From NCBI GenBank assembly GCA_022361195.1, contig JAKSBJ010000165.1:1-38628 (forward strand): a stretch of DNA of 38,628 nucleotides, in the 5' to 3' direction. The notes beneath the pieces were generated by a model that searched no databases, was not told the origin of the DNA, and saw only the letters and a program-made list of their open reading frames with translations. The position numbers and the translations under genes were made by a program. Shown one piece after another: positions 7,031 through 15,500 of this stretch; the first letter of the stretch is position 1, and every line of letters starts with the position of its first letter. This DNA is from Flavobacteriales bacterium. Its GTDB lineage: Bacteria > Bacteroidota > Bacteroidia > Flavobacteriales_D > Crocinitomicaceae.

Positions 7031-8902
7031 ATGAAATCTAATTTTTTGCAGTTGTATCGTTTTTGTTTCCTAATCATCTTATTGGGACAATGGACGAATA
7101 CACAAGCCCAGGATTCGGCAGATGTTGCCAATCACTTTCAACAATTATTGTCGGCTCCACAAGCTAAAGACTCTGTTTTAGCAGTTTTGGATGAAAAAAG
7201 TGCGGACTTTACTGAAAAGAGTTGGGATTCGTATTATTACCACTATTCCAAATTTCTTTTCGTTACCAGGGATTTTGAGGGCTCTGCGGAAATAGCACGG
7301 GAAGGGTTAAAGCTTTACGGTGAAAATTCAATGAAGGCCGAACTGGCTAAATTCTATAATATTTTAGGCTCGATAGCTGCTTTTTCGGGTGATTATAAAA
7401 CTTGTATTGAGCATTATAATCAGGCCATTCGTTTGTTGGAGTTGCATAAAAACTACATGGGGTCGGCACTCATTAAAAATAATGTGGCCAATATCTTTTT
7501 TAGTTTGAGAGATTATGAGTCGGCTTATAAGTATGCCCAATCTTCTTATCAATACTTAAAGTCTGTAGCTGATACGGTTCATTTACCTTCTATTACTGGA
7601 ATAGCAGCTATATCAGCCATTAAAATTGAGGAGCAGGAACAAGGGTCCATTTTAGCCGAAGAGGGATTGGAATTATCAAAAAAGTATAACAATATCATTG
7701 GCTTAATTGTAGGATACCACGCCAAAGGAGAATTGGAACAATTAAAGGAAAATTATGCTGCTGGGGTAGAGCATTTTCAAATGTCACTTGAGTTGAGTAA
7801 CCAATACCGTCAACCACATTATGCTTTACTGAATAAGATGGCACTTTTACATGCTCACTTGCACCTGGAGAACTATGATTTAGCTGTTGAATATGGACAG
7901 CAAGCATGGGAAGAAACCAAAGACCAAAAAAATGATAATCTCCTCTATTCTGTCAATAAAAACCTGGGTTATGCCTATGCAGGACAAGGTAAATTTGAGC
8001 AGGCTTATGGGCATCTGTATGATGCACACAATCAATACATAGAAGTAAGCGGTGAGGAAACCAAAAAAATCATTAATGACATCCTCATCAAATATGAAAC
8101 TGAGGAGAAAGAAAAGGAATTGGCACAGAAAAAATTGGAGGTAGCTGAATCAGAGAACCAAATACAAAAACAAAATGCCTGGATCATTTTACTCTCTGCA
8201 TCCTTGATTGTGATTGTATTGCTTTATTTCCTTTATCGCAATAGGCAAAAGCAAAAAATGCTACGGTTTAAAGAACAGCAAGAGAAAAAACTATTGCAAT
8301 ACGCTATTCAGGGTGAGGAACGGGAGAGAAAAAGATTGTCTTATGAATTGCATGACGGGATTGCTTCGGCTTTGACTGGAATCAAGCTACAATTGGCTCA
8401 AAATGCAGATGAAGAGTCCACGGATTTTTCAAAAGTAATTGAGCAAATAAACAATTTGCATGAAGATACTCGTCGAATATCACATAACCTTTTGCCGCAC
8501 AATTTTGAGCAGGAAGATTTAGTAGAGGTGATTCACCATTATTGCTTAGAGAATAGTTCGGAAAAGTTAAGGTTGAGTTTAAGCGATAATCGCAATGGGC
8601 AAAAGACTAAAATTCACCCGCAGCAGGCTTTGATTTTATACCGTGTTTTTCAGGAACTCATCAACAACGTTCGTAAACATGCGCAGGCAAGCTCATGTAT
8701 GGTTCAAACCGCTTTGGTAGCAGATGAATTTGTACTTTCAGTGGAGGATGATGGAATTGGTTTTGATGCTAAATCGGCAACTTTTCAACAGGGCTTAAAA
8801 AGTATTGAGGAAAGAATCCAAGAATTGGACGGAAGTTTTGAAGTAGAAAGTTCGCCCGGAAAGGGGACTTTGGCGATAATTCGCCTTAACTTTAAAGCAT
8901 GA
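7031..8902 (+). CDS. TPR-repeat sensor histidine kinase (NarL-partner type)
   Basis: A 623-residue membrane sensor kinase. It has a signal peptide (about 1-26, ending TQAQ), six or so TPR repeats facing the periplasm (about 50-345), a short coiled coil (about 350-380) and one transmembrane segment (about 384-402). The HisKA_3 dimerisation domain follows, with the phospho-acceptor in ERERKRLSYELHDG (His441). The HATPase domain has the N box NNVRKH (about 545), DDGIGFD (about 573) and a glycine-rich end SSPGKGT. The kinase should phosphorylate the response regulator encoded next, whose start overlaps this stop (ATGA at 8899-8902). The signal sensed is unknown. The gene lies 32 bases after gatC with no terminator between them. 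Confidence 0.92.
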   Translation: MKSNFLQLYRFCFLIILLGQWTNTQAQDSADVANHFQQLLSAPQAKDSVLAVLDEKSADFTEKSWDSYYYHYSKFLFVTRDFEGSAEIAREGLKLYGENSMKAELAKFYNILGSIAAFSGDYKTCIEHYNQAIRLLELHKNYMGSALIKNNVANIFFSLRDYESAYKYAQSSYQYLKSVADTVHLPSITGIAAISAIKIEEQEQGSILAEEGLELSKKYNNIIGLIVGYHAKGELEQLKENYAAGVEHFQMSLELSNQYRQPHYALLNKMALLHAHLHLENYDLAVEYGQQAWEETKDQKNDNLLYSVNKNLGYAYAGQGKFEQAYGHLYDAHNQYIEVSGEETKKIINDILIKYETEEKEKELAQKKLEVAESENQIQKQNAWIILLSASLIVIVLLYFLYRNRQKQKMLRFKEQQEKKLLQYAIQGEERERKRLSYELHDGIASALTGIKLQLAQNADEESTDFSKVIEQINNLHEDTRRISHNLLPHNFEQEDLVEVIHHYCLENSSEKLRLSLSDNRNGQKTKIHPQQALILYRVFQELINNVRKHAQASSCMVQTALVADEFVLSVEDDGIGFDAKSATFQQGLKSIEERIQELDGSFEVESSPGKGTLAIIRLNFKA

Positions 8903-9516
8903 AAATCCTTTTGGCAGACGATCACCAATTAATTCTGGATGGCTTAAAAACAGCGGTAGGTTCAAACTTCCCTGAAGCTGAGGTGGTAACAGCCATTAAT
9001 GGTCAGCAACTTTACTTTGAGTTGGACAAAAATGACTGTGATTTACTCTTGCTGGACATTCGATTTGGAACGATCAACGCCAAAGAAATCATTCGAGATC
9101 TAAAACGGGATTACCCACAAACCAAAATTTTGGTTCTATCTACCGTTTCAGATAAGTACTCTTTACAGCAAATCATAAACATGGGAGTTGAGGGCTATGT
9201 TTTAAAGTCCGAATCATTAGTTGAAATCTTGCAGGGAATTAAAAGTATCTCGGCAGGTCAAACCTATTTCAGCCGTGAGGTAAGTGAAAAGATGGAGGAC
9301 AAGGTAGAGGAACGAGAAATTGTCTTAACACAAAGAGAAAAGGAGGTTTTGGCAGAAATCATTCAGGAAAAACCAACCAAAGAAATTGCTGAAACACTCT
9401 GTATCGCAGAAAAAACAGTTGAAATGCACCGTAGTAACCTCTTTATCAAACTGGATGTCAAAAATGTAGTGGGTTTGGTAAAAAAGGCCATTTTATTGGG
9501 ACTCGTCGAAAATTAA
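8899..9516 (+). CDS. LuxR/NarL family response regulator
   Basis: A 205-residue DNA-binding regulator. The receiver domain (1-120) has the acidic pair DD at 7-8, the phospho-acceptor Asp53 in LLLLDIRFG, a conserved Ser in VLSTVSD and the switch Lys in VLKSES. The helix-turn-helix (about 140-200) has LTQREKEVL...TKEIAETLCIAEKTVEMHRSNL split over its usual helices. It is translationally coupled to the TPR kinase, its likely partner. Targets are unknown. The next gene downstream, a beta-helix lipoprotein 90 bases away, is the nearest candidate, though that is only positional. Confidence 0.93.
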   Translation: MKILLADDHQLILDGLKTAVGSNFPEAEVVTAINGQQLYFELDKNDCDLLLLDIRFGTINAKEIIRDLKRDYPQTKILVLSTVSDKYSLQQIINMGVEGYVLKSESLVEILQGIKSISAGQTYFSREVSEKMEDKVEEREIVLTQREKEVLAEIIQEKPTKEIAETLCIAEKTVEMHRSNLFIKLDVKNVVGLVKKAILLGLVEN

Positions 9517-9606
9517 TTAGCATTTATAGAAAGAAATAGGGAAAACCCTGTAATACGACATTGTTTATAAACGGAATTTTGCTTTACGAATTTTAAAGTA
9601 AAAGAA

Positions 9607-10842
9607 ATGAACAAACGTATTGTAATGCTATCTCTGCTCGCCTTTTCTGTGGCAGTTGTTTCTTGTAAGAAAAAAGGATGTACTGATGAGAAGGCAACGA
9701 ATTATTCGGAAAAAGCAAAAAAAGATGATGGATCATGTGAGTATGATGAGGATATAGTAACCTTAGTAATTACGGATGACATTAACACTCCAACCGTTAT
9801 TGAAGATCAAACGGTAAAAATCTCTAATGATATTAGTGTAAACTCTAATTTGACAATTGATGCAGGTGCTATTATCATTATGGAAGCCGGAGCGTCTATC
9901 ACCATTGAGGAAACTGGGTATATCTCAGCTATTGGAACCGCTTCTAACCCAATTGTTATTAAAGGTGAAACTGAAACAGCAGCTTTCTGGGAAGGAATCG
10001 GAATCAAATCAAATAACCCAAACAACAAGCTTATCCACTGTACTGTGAAAGATGCCGGAGGTTACTGGGGATGGGGTGAAGCTGCAGTATTCTTAGGAGA
10101 TGGAGCGAAATTAGAAATGAATAATTCAACCATTTCAAACAGTGTAAACGTTGGTTTATATGCCGAAGACGGTTCAACCCTACCAAACTTTTCTAACAAC
10201 ACCTTTAGCCAAAGCACAACTGGATTAAACATTTCAGTAACACATATCAAGGATTTGGATGCAAATTCAAACTATAATTCATCTAATACCAACGACTACA
10301 TTTATGTACGTGAAGGAGACATTACAACGGATGCTACGTGGCCGGCAACTACAACACCTTATTTAATTCATGGGGTAGATGTTAAGGCTGGATTGACACT
10401 GAGTCCTGGAGCTACCTTTTTAATGGAAGCAGGTGCTGATTTTTATGTTCACTCAACAGGTTTCTTAAATGCAGTTGGAACTGCAGCTAACCCTATTGAA
10501 ATTAAAGGTAGATATACTTCTGCTGGATATTGGGAAGGAATTAGAATTAGTTCAAACAATCCAAATAACAAATTCGCCTATACACAAATCGCTGATGGTG
10601 GATCTTATTGGGGATTTGAATATTCAAACATTTACCTTCTTGATGGAGCTCTTGAAATAGATAATTGTACAGTTTCTAATGGAAATAGCTGGGGAATGTT
10701 TGTAAGTAGTTCTGCTACAGTTAAAACATCTGGATCGATTCAAACCGAATCAAGTGGAGTAGAAGCAAATAATACATTTAGTGGTAATGGAGCTGGTGGA
10801 GATGCTGACTGCACCGGTGGTTGCGGAGTACACTTTGATTAA
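9607..10842 (+). CDS. Lipoprotein with two beta-helix-like repeat halves
   Basis: A 411-residue lipoprotein (lipobox VVSC, Cys20) with no enzyme motif that I recognise. Directly after the anchor is a GCTDEKATNY...DDGSCEY motif (about residues 24-46), a short Cys-bracketed acidic motif common in Bacteroidota surface proteins. The rest is two related halves (about 50-225 and 230-400). Each runs through alternating short strands and shares blocks such as GTASNP/GTAANP + IxIKG, WEGI and SNNPNNK. This is typical of right-handed parallel beta-helix proteins. A binding or structural surface role is inferred. A strong terminator follows at 10880-10916. Confidence 0.8.
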   Translation: MNKRIVMLSLLAFSVAVVSCKKKGCTDEKATNYSEKAKKDDGSCEYDEDIVTLVITDDINTPTVIEDQTVKISNDISVNSNLTIDAGAIIIMEAGASITIEETGYISAIGTASNPIVIKGETETAAFWEGIGIKSNNPNNKLIHCTVKDAGGYWGWGEAAVFLGDGAKLEMNNSTISNSVNVGLYAEDGSTLPNFSNNTFSQSTTGLNISVTHIKDLDANSNYNSSNTNDYIYVREGDITTDATWPATTTPYLIHGVDVKAGLTLSPGATFLMEAGADFYVHSTGFLNAVGTAANPIEIKGRYTSAGYWEGIRISSNNPNNKFAYTQIADGGSYWGFEYSNIYLLDGALEIDNCTVSNGNSWGMFVSSSATVKTSGSIQTESSGVEANNTFSGNGAGGDADCTGGCGVHFD

Positions 10843-10848
10843 ATAGAT

Positions 10849-10877
10849 AAAAAAAACGGATAGGGTTGTGTATCCGT
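10849..10877 (-). terminator. Weak minus-strand hairpin with T tract
   Basis: A 7-bp stem (10856-10862 with 10871-10877, loop of 8) is followed on the minus strand by a T tract (the A run at 10849-10856). It could serve as a second minus-strand stop behind the stronger one at 10921-10957. Confidence 0.35.
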
Positions 10878-10879
10878 CA

Positions 10880-10916
10880 ATCCCGAATCATTCCAGATGG
10901 TTCGGGATCTTTTTTG
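10880..10916 (+). terminator. Rho-independent terminator of the beta-helix lipoprotein gene
   Basis: A 12-bp stem (10880-10891 with 10897-10908, one G-U pair, 5-base loop) is followed by CTTTTTTG. It lies 38 bases after the stop of the lipoprotein gene. Confidence 0.85.
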
Positions 10917-10920
10917 TAAT

Positions 10921-10957
10921 AAAAAAAAGAGACCGTCCTTTTCTTAGGACGGTCTCT
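10921..10957 (-). terminator. Orphan minus-strand terminator
   Basis: A perfect 12-bp stem (10928-10939 with 10946-10957, 6-base loop) is followed on the minus strand by eight T (the A run at 10921-10928). No minus-strand gene lies upstream of it: the next gene to the right is on the plus strand. It should therefore end an antisense transcript or a small RNA. Confidence 0.7.
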
Positions 10958-10992
10958 AACCCAAAATCCATGAATTAATTAGTCTAATTCAG
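10921..10992 (-). ncRNA. Candidate small RNA ending at the orphan terminator
   Basis: This is an inference from the orphan terminator. On the minus strand at 11018-11003 there is TGGCATG, four bases, then TCGTA, resembling a sigma-54 -24/-12 element (TGGCAYG-N4-TTGC) with two mismatches in the -12 part. Starting about 12 bases on would give an RNA of roughly 70 bases. No sRNA family is recognised. Confidence 0.2.
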
Positions 10993-11063
10993 TTTAGTGA
11001 ACTACGATAACCATGCCACAAAAGGAGCGAAAAGCTGTTTTAACAACTATTTAACATTTTTGC

Positions 11064-11071
11064 TATCTTTC
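11064..11071 (+). promoter_or_regulatory. Possible promoter box before the DUF6268-like gene
   Basis: TATCTTTC differs from TAnnTTTG only in the last base. It ends 7 bases before the GTG start at 11079, so the transcript would be leaderless or nearly so. Confidence 0.3.
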
Positions 11072-11078
11072 CCAATTC

Positions 11079-11975
11079 GTGAAAAAGACACTATTCTGCC
11101 TTATCCTTCTGGTTTCCATGAACCTTCAGGCTCAAGATCACATTGATCTGGTAAATGTCTATTGGCGTAACTCACCACTAAACCAAACGCCAAACGGTGA
11201 TGGCAATCGCTTTAATTTTGACCTTTTTGGTGCGGATTTAAAGATTCCGGTTGAACTGAATAAACGAAATGCATTAATCATAGGAAGTGAGTATTTACAC
11301 TCCCGTTTTACTTCCAATTCGGGGAGAATCGTAGTCAGTTCACTAAGTTTACAATTGGGCTATCAACACAAATGGAATGATGGGTTTAGGAGTCTCTTTA
11401 TGGTGATTCCCAAAATTTCATCTCATCGCCTCAGTAATCCGCTCAACACTACTTTTCAAATGGGAGGTCTGGTGCTCAATACCAAAAACCGATCGGACGA
11501 ATTTTCATGGAAGTTCGGACTCTATTACAATGAGGAATTCTATGGGCCGCTCTTTGTTCCTCTTTTTGGGTTTGATTGGAAATTTAGAAAATCTCACCGT
11601 CTGAGAATAATTGCACCTATTGATCTGGAGTACGTTTATACGACTTCAACAAAGTTCAAAATGAGATATGGACTGAGATTTATTGGTGTTAATGCGTCCT
11701 ATCAATTACAAAACAACCTGTACCTCGATAAAGCAGATAACAACATCTGGCTTTTTTCAGATTTTTATCTTACCAAAAACGTGGTTTTACACCTCAAGGC
11801 CGGGCATTCTATTTTGAGAAAGTACCGAATTTATACGATGGGCGAAAAGGTAACGGCTAAAATTGGCCCTTCAAACATAAATGATGATCGACCTAACACA
11901 AATCCACTGTTTAACGAGGGCTGGTCGTTTGAATCACGTTTAACGTTTAGATTGGGGCTTACAGATCGAAAATAA
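11079..11975 (+). CDS. Outer-membrane beta-barrel protein (DUF6268-like)
   Basis: A 298-residue exported protein. The signal peptide is about 1-18, ending NLQAQ. The remainder has alternating hydrophobic and polar residues with aromatic girdle positions, as in transmembrane beta strands, and ends in a strand (ESRLTFRLGL). Length and pattern fit the uncharacterised Bacteroidota outer-membrane barrel family DUF6268; this is from memory. The start is GTG at 11079, which puts the signal peptide first. The gene is flanked by a terminator upstream and a 232-base gap downstream, so it is probably transcribed alone. Confidence 0.75.
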   Translation: MKKTLFCLILLVSMNLQAQDHIDLVNVYWRNSPLNQTPNGDGNRFNFDLFGADLKIPVELNKRNALIIGSEYLHSRFTSNSGRIVVSSLSLQLGYQHKWNDGFRSLFMVIPKISSHRLSNPLNTTFQMGGLVLNTKNRSDEFSWKFGLYYNEEFYGPLFVPLFGFDWKFRKSHRLRIIAPIDLEYVYTTSTKFKMRYGLRFIGVNASYQLQNNLYLDKADNNIWLFSDFYLTKNVVLHLKAGHSILRKYRIYTMGEKVTAKIGPSNINDDRPNTNPLFNEGWSFESRLTFRLGLTDRK

Positions 11976-12026
11976 GAGCCTGAAAAAGGCTGAAATGCCT
12001 CTAAATCATAGTCTTACTTTTTTGAG

Positions 12027-12049
12027 CGATTAATTAATTCTATTAATCG
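12027..12049. promoter_or_regulatory. Inverted repeat in the 232-base gap before the adhesin operon
   Basis: CGATTAAT and ATTAATCG form a perfect 8-bp inverted repeat around a 7-base spacer, about 160 bases before the small secreted protein gene. It could be an operator or an RNA hairpin. The rest of the gap (11976-12207) shows only a weak GCGCA/TGCGC hairpin at 12147-12166 and no clear TAnnTTTG box. Confidence 0.35.
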
Positions 12050-12207
12050 ATGTATTCAGTAGATTTATCTAATTTTTCGCAGTAAATGTTTGATTAGCAA
12101 CCTTTTTAAGGCTTCCTTCACTAACTTAAAGTCGTTTAACCTATGAGCGCATAGTAACCCCTGCGCGCAAAGCGTAAGCAAGACCCTTTTACTTTTAAAA
12201 CTGCCCT

Positions 12208-12552
12208 ATGAAAAAACTTTACGTGGTGACTTGTCTCCTGTTCACAAGTCTCATATCCTTCTCGCAGGACCCCGAATCCTACCCGGTAGCAAATTGTACC
12301 GAATCGTTTTGTGTTAGTTTGGATGCAACTCAGCCTATCCAAACTTATTATAAAATTGATATTGCCCCTTTTGAATTTGAAAACTATGAAGCTGCACAAG
12401 CCAAATTCGGTTACATCACTAACAATTTGCTGACCTATACAGTTGATTTTGAAAATCAGCGTGTGATTCTTCAAGTCCACAACGAAAGAACCCCTGAGCC
12501 TAAAGATATAGTCTGGTGGAATAACTACCTCGACTCACTTTGTGGACTCTAA
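12208..12552 (+). CDS. Small secreted protein preceding the type-B adhesin
   Basis: A 114-residue protein with a clear signal peptide (about 1-20, ending SFSQ). The mature part has Cys pairs in NCTESFC near residue 31 and a final Cys near the C-terminus (DSLCGL), so a disulfide is possible. I do not recognise the family. The stop is 27 bases before the start of the 1616-residue T9SS type-B protein, so the two are very likely one operon. A helper or partner of that surface protein is the simplest guess. A 114-codon open frame on the opposite strand overlaps it but lacks an export signal and is a shadow. Confidence 0.75.
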   Translation: MKKLYVVTCLLFTSLISFSQDPESYPVANCTESFCVSLDATQPIQTYYKIDIAPFEFENYEAAQAKFGYITNNLLTYTVDFENQRVILQVHNERTPEPKDIVWWNNYLDSLCGL

Positions 12553-12579
12553 ACACTTACCCTTATTACTCACAATCTC

Positions 12580-15500
12580 ATGAAAATAATTAAGAAAGAA
12601 CGAATTATATGGATGATGGCGTTTCTGCTATCGTTCGGCTCTTTTGCCCAAATGATTGGGACAGATGCCTATATGATTGGAAACTTCCTGGAAGTTGGGA
12701 TCAATACCAATGGGCATGAAGGAGCTGCTTATCAAGCATGGTCAAATAACCGTTCCAATCAGGCTATTGCCTCTCCGGTTTATTTCGGATTTGTGGCAAA
12801 TCCTCAAATGGATGCATGGACGAACTATGATGGAGACTTTTTTACACCAGGTTCTCCCGAAAATGGATTTGGATTTGAAATAGCTGGAGTGAACTATCAT
12901 AACAACTGTAATTTCAATGCTTCAACAACTCCTGGATCTATTTCTTCTTACAATGTCGATGGTGACTGTATTACCGTATTGTGGGAAGGAAGTGTTGCCG
13001 GTTTGGACGTTGATGTAAAGTATAAAATGAATGTAACAGAGGTTTTTTACACCACAACGGTTATGATCACCAATACTACGGCTGCTACCATGACAGACGT
13101 ATATTATTATCGAAACTTTGACCCCGATAATAATGTAACCATTGGTGGTGGGTACGGAACTCAAAATACGATTGTTGACCAATGGGATGCGGCTTGTGCC
13201 CGTTCATTGGTTACAGCCACACAAACAGCACCTTGGGATTCTTATGTGGGAATGGGAGGTGTTGATCCAGACTTTAGAGTAACTTATGGTGGATTTGTTA
13301 ATCGTGACGCTTCTAATATCTGGAACGGAATTGGATTTACTTCTGCAGAAGGTTCAACTGCTTTTGCAGATCAGGCTATTTCTTTAGCACACCGGACGTA
13401 TACCTTATTACCCGGAGAAACTGATACCTTCTCTTTTGCAATCATTTTGGATGAGGCATCGTTGGATGCAGCTTTCTCAAGCTTGTACTATTTTACTTAC
13501 GAAGGTAGTGGTGGAATAATTGATGAATGTGACCCTGTTATTGATACCGCTTATACCTGTGCAGGTGATCCAATCTCTATTTCCGTTGATGGTCCTGGGG
13601 CAGACGATTATACCTGGACTTGGTCACCGCCAACAGGTTTGAGCACAACTACAGGACCAGTTACTGAGGCTTCCCCACCAAATGAAACCGAATATACGGT
13701 CACGGGAACCCCGTCGGCCGCTTGCTTGTCTACTCCAATTTCTAAAAATATTGTTGTTTCCATTTTACCTGGGCCAGATGTTGAGGTCATCGATCCTGGT
13801 CCGCAATGTGAAACTTTTGATCTGAGTACGCTTGTCGTTAACGATTTAAACGCTATTCCGGGTGTATTAACCAGTTTCTACAGTGTCATACCTGATAGTG
13901 CTGATCAGGTAGTTGGTTTATTACCAGATTTGATAATGGAACCGGGAGATGTAGTGTATGTTATGATGGCAAATCCAACGGGGGGATGTTTTGATTATGC
14001 TCCTGTTACTATTGTTTTTGATACAACGGTATACGCCGGACCAGATTATGCGGAGTCCAATTGTAGTGGAGCTGGAGTATTAGATGTCGATGCCATGCTT
14101 ACTGGTGCTGATCCGGGAGGTGTTTGGTCCGAAACAACTGTTCCACCGGGTGGAACCTTAGATCCAGCAGCTGGAACGTTTGATATTTCTGCTTTACCAC
14201 CGGGTGACTATACACTAGAGTATTTCTTAGATGGAGGTGCTTGTCCGGATGATGCAGCCGTGATTACTTTAACGGTAGAAGCAGAGGTAAATGCCGGATT
14301 GGATAATGTAACCTCTCTGTGTAATTCGCCAGGAACCACAATCGACTTAAATACCATGCTTTCGGGAGCTGATCCTGGAGGATTATGGACAGAAACTACC
14401 ATCTCAGGAGCATTTGATCCGGCAACCGGAATCTTTGATGCTTCAGGATTGACAGCTTCTATTTATACCTTTACCTATACGGTTCCTGGAATTGCACCTT
14501 GCTTAACAGATGTAGCTGACTTTACAATTACAGTAGAGGAAGAGGTGGATGCCGGATTGGATAACACAACAGATATTTGTAATTCGGCTGGAACTTCGGT
14601 TGATTTAACAACGTTACTTTCAGGAGCTGATCCTGGAGGAACTTGGGCTGAAACATCAGCTTCAGGAGCATTTGATGCCATCACCGGAGTTTTATATACG
14701 GATGGCCTGGCGGCTGGAGTGTATACATTTACGTATACAGTAGCTGGAACAGCACCTTGTTTAGCAGACGTTGCAGACTTTACGGTAACGGTTCAGGACG
14801 AACCAAATGCTGGTTTGGATAATGCAACTACATCATGTGATTTACCAGGTTCGATGGTAGATATGAATACCCTTTTATTTGGTGCTGATGCTGGAGGGGT
14901 TTGGGCCGAGACATCGGCTTCAGGTTCATTTGATCCTGTAACTGGAATTTTGAATACGGATGGTTTAACAGCAGGACTATATACCTTTACCTATACAGTG
15001 ACTGGAATTGCGCCTTGTGTAACCGACGTAGCTGATTTTACCGTTTCTGTTTCTTCTTCTTTAGAGGCTGGTGCTGATAATACAGCATCCATGTGCAATT
15101 CGGCCGGAACGTCAATTGATTTGAATACACTTCTCTCAGGAGCCGATCCTTTTGGAACTTGGGCTGAGACAACTGCCTCAGGAGCTTTTACTCCTCCATC
15201 AGGAGTTTTAGTAACGGATGGTTTGGCAGCTGGAGTTTATACCTTTACTTATACGGTATTCCCTGCCGCACCTTGTATACCGGACGTCGCTACTTTTGAT
15301 ATTACAGTTGAAAATCAGCCAGACGCTGGTTCGGACAATGTGTCTACATTGTGTAACACACCTGGTTCAACATTAAACTTGAGTACTTTATTGGTTGGCG
15401 CAGATGCAGGTGGAACCTGGGCAGAAACAACAGCTTCGGGAGCTTTTACTCCTGCAACAGCAATGTTTGATGCTTCTTCATTAACAGCTGGGGTTTATTC

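Noticed and set aside
12136..12480. 114-codon open frame opposite the small secreted protein gene
   Set aside because: It fully overlaps a frame with a clear signal peptide and operon position, and has no recognisable domain of its own.
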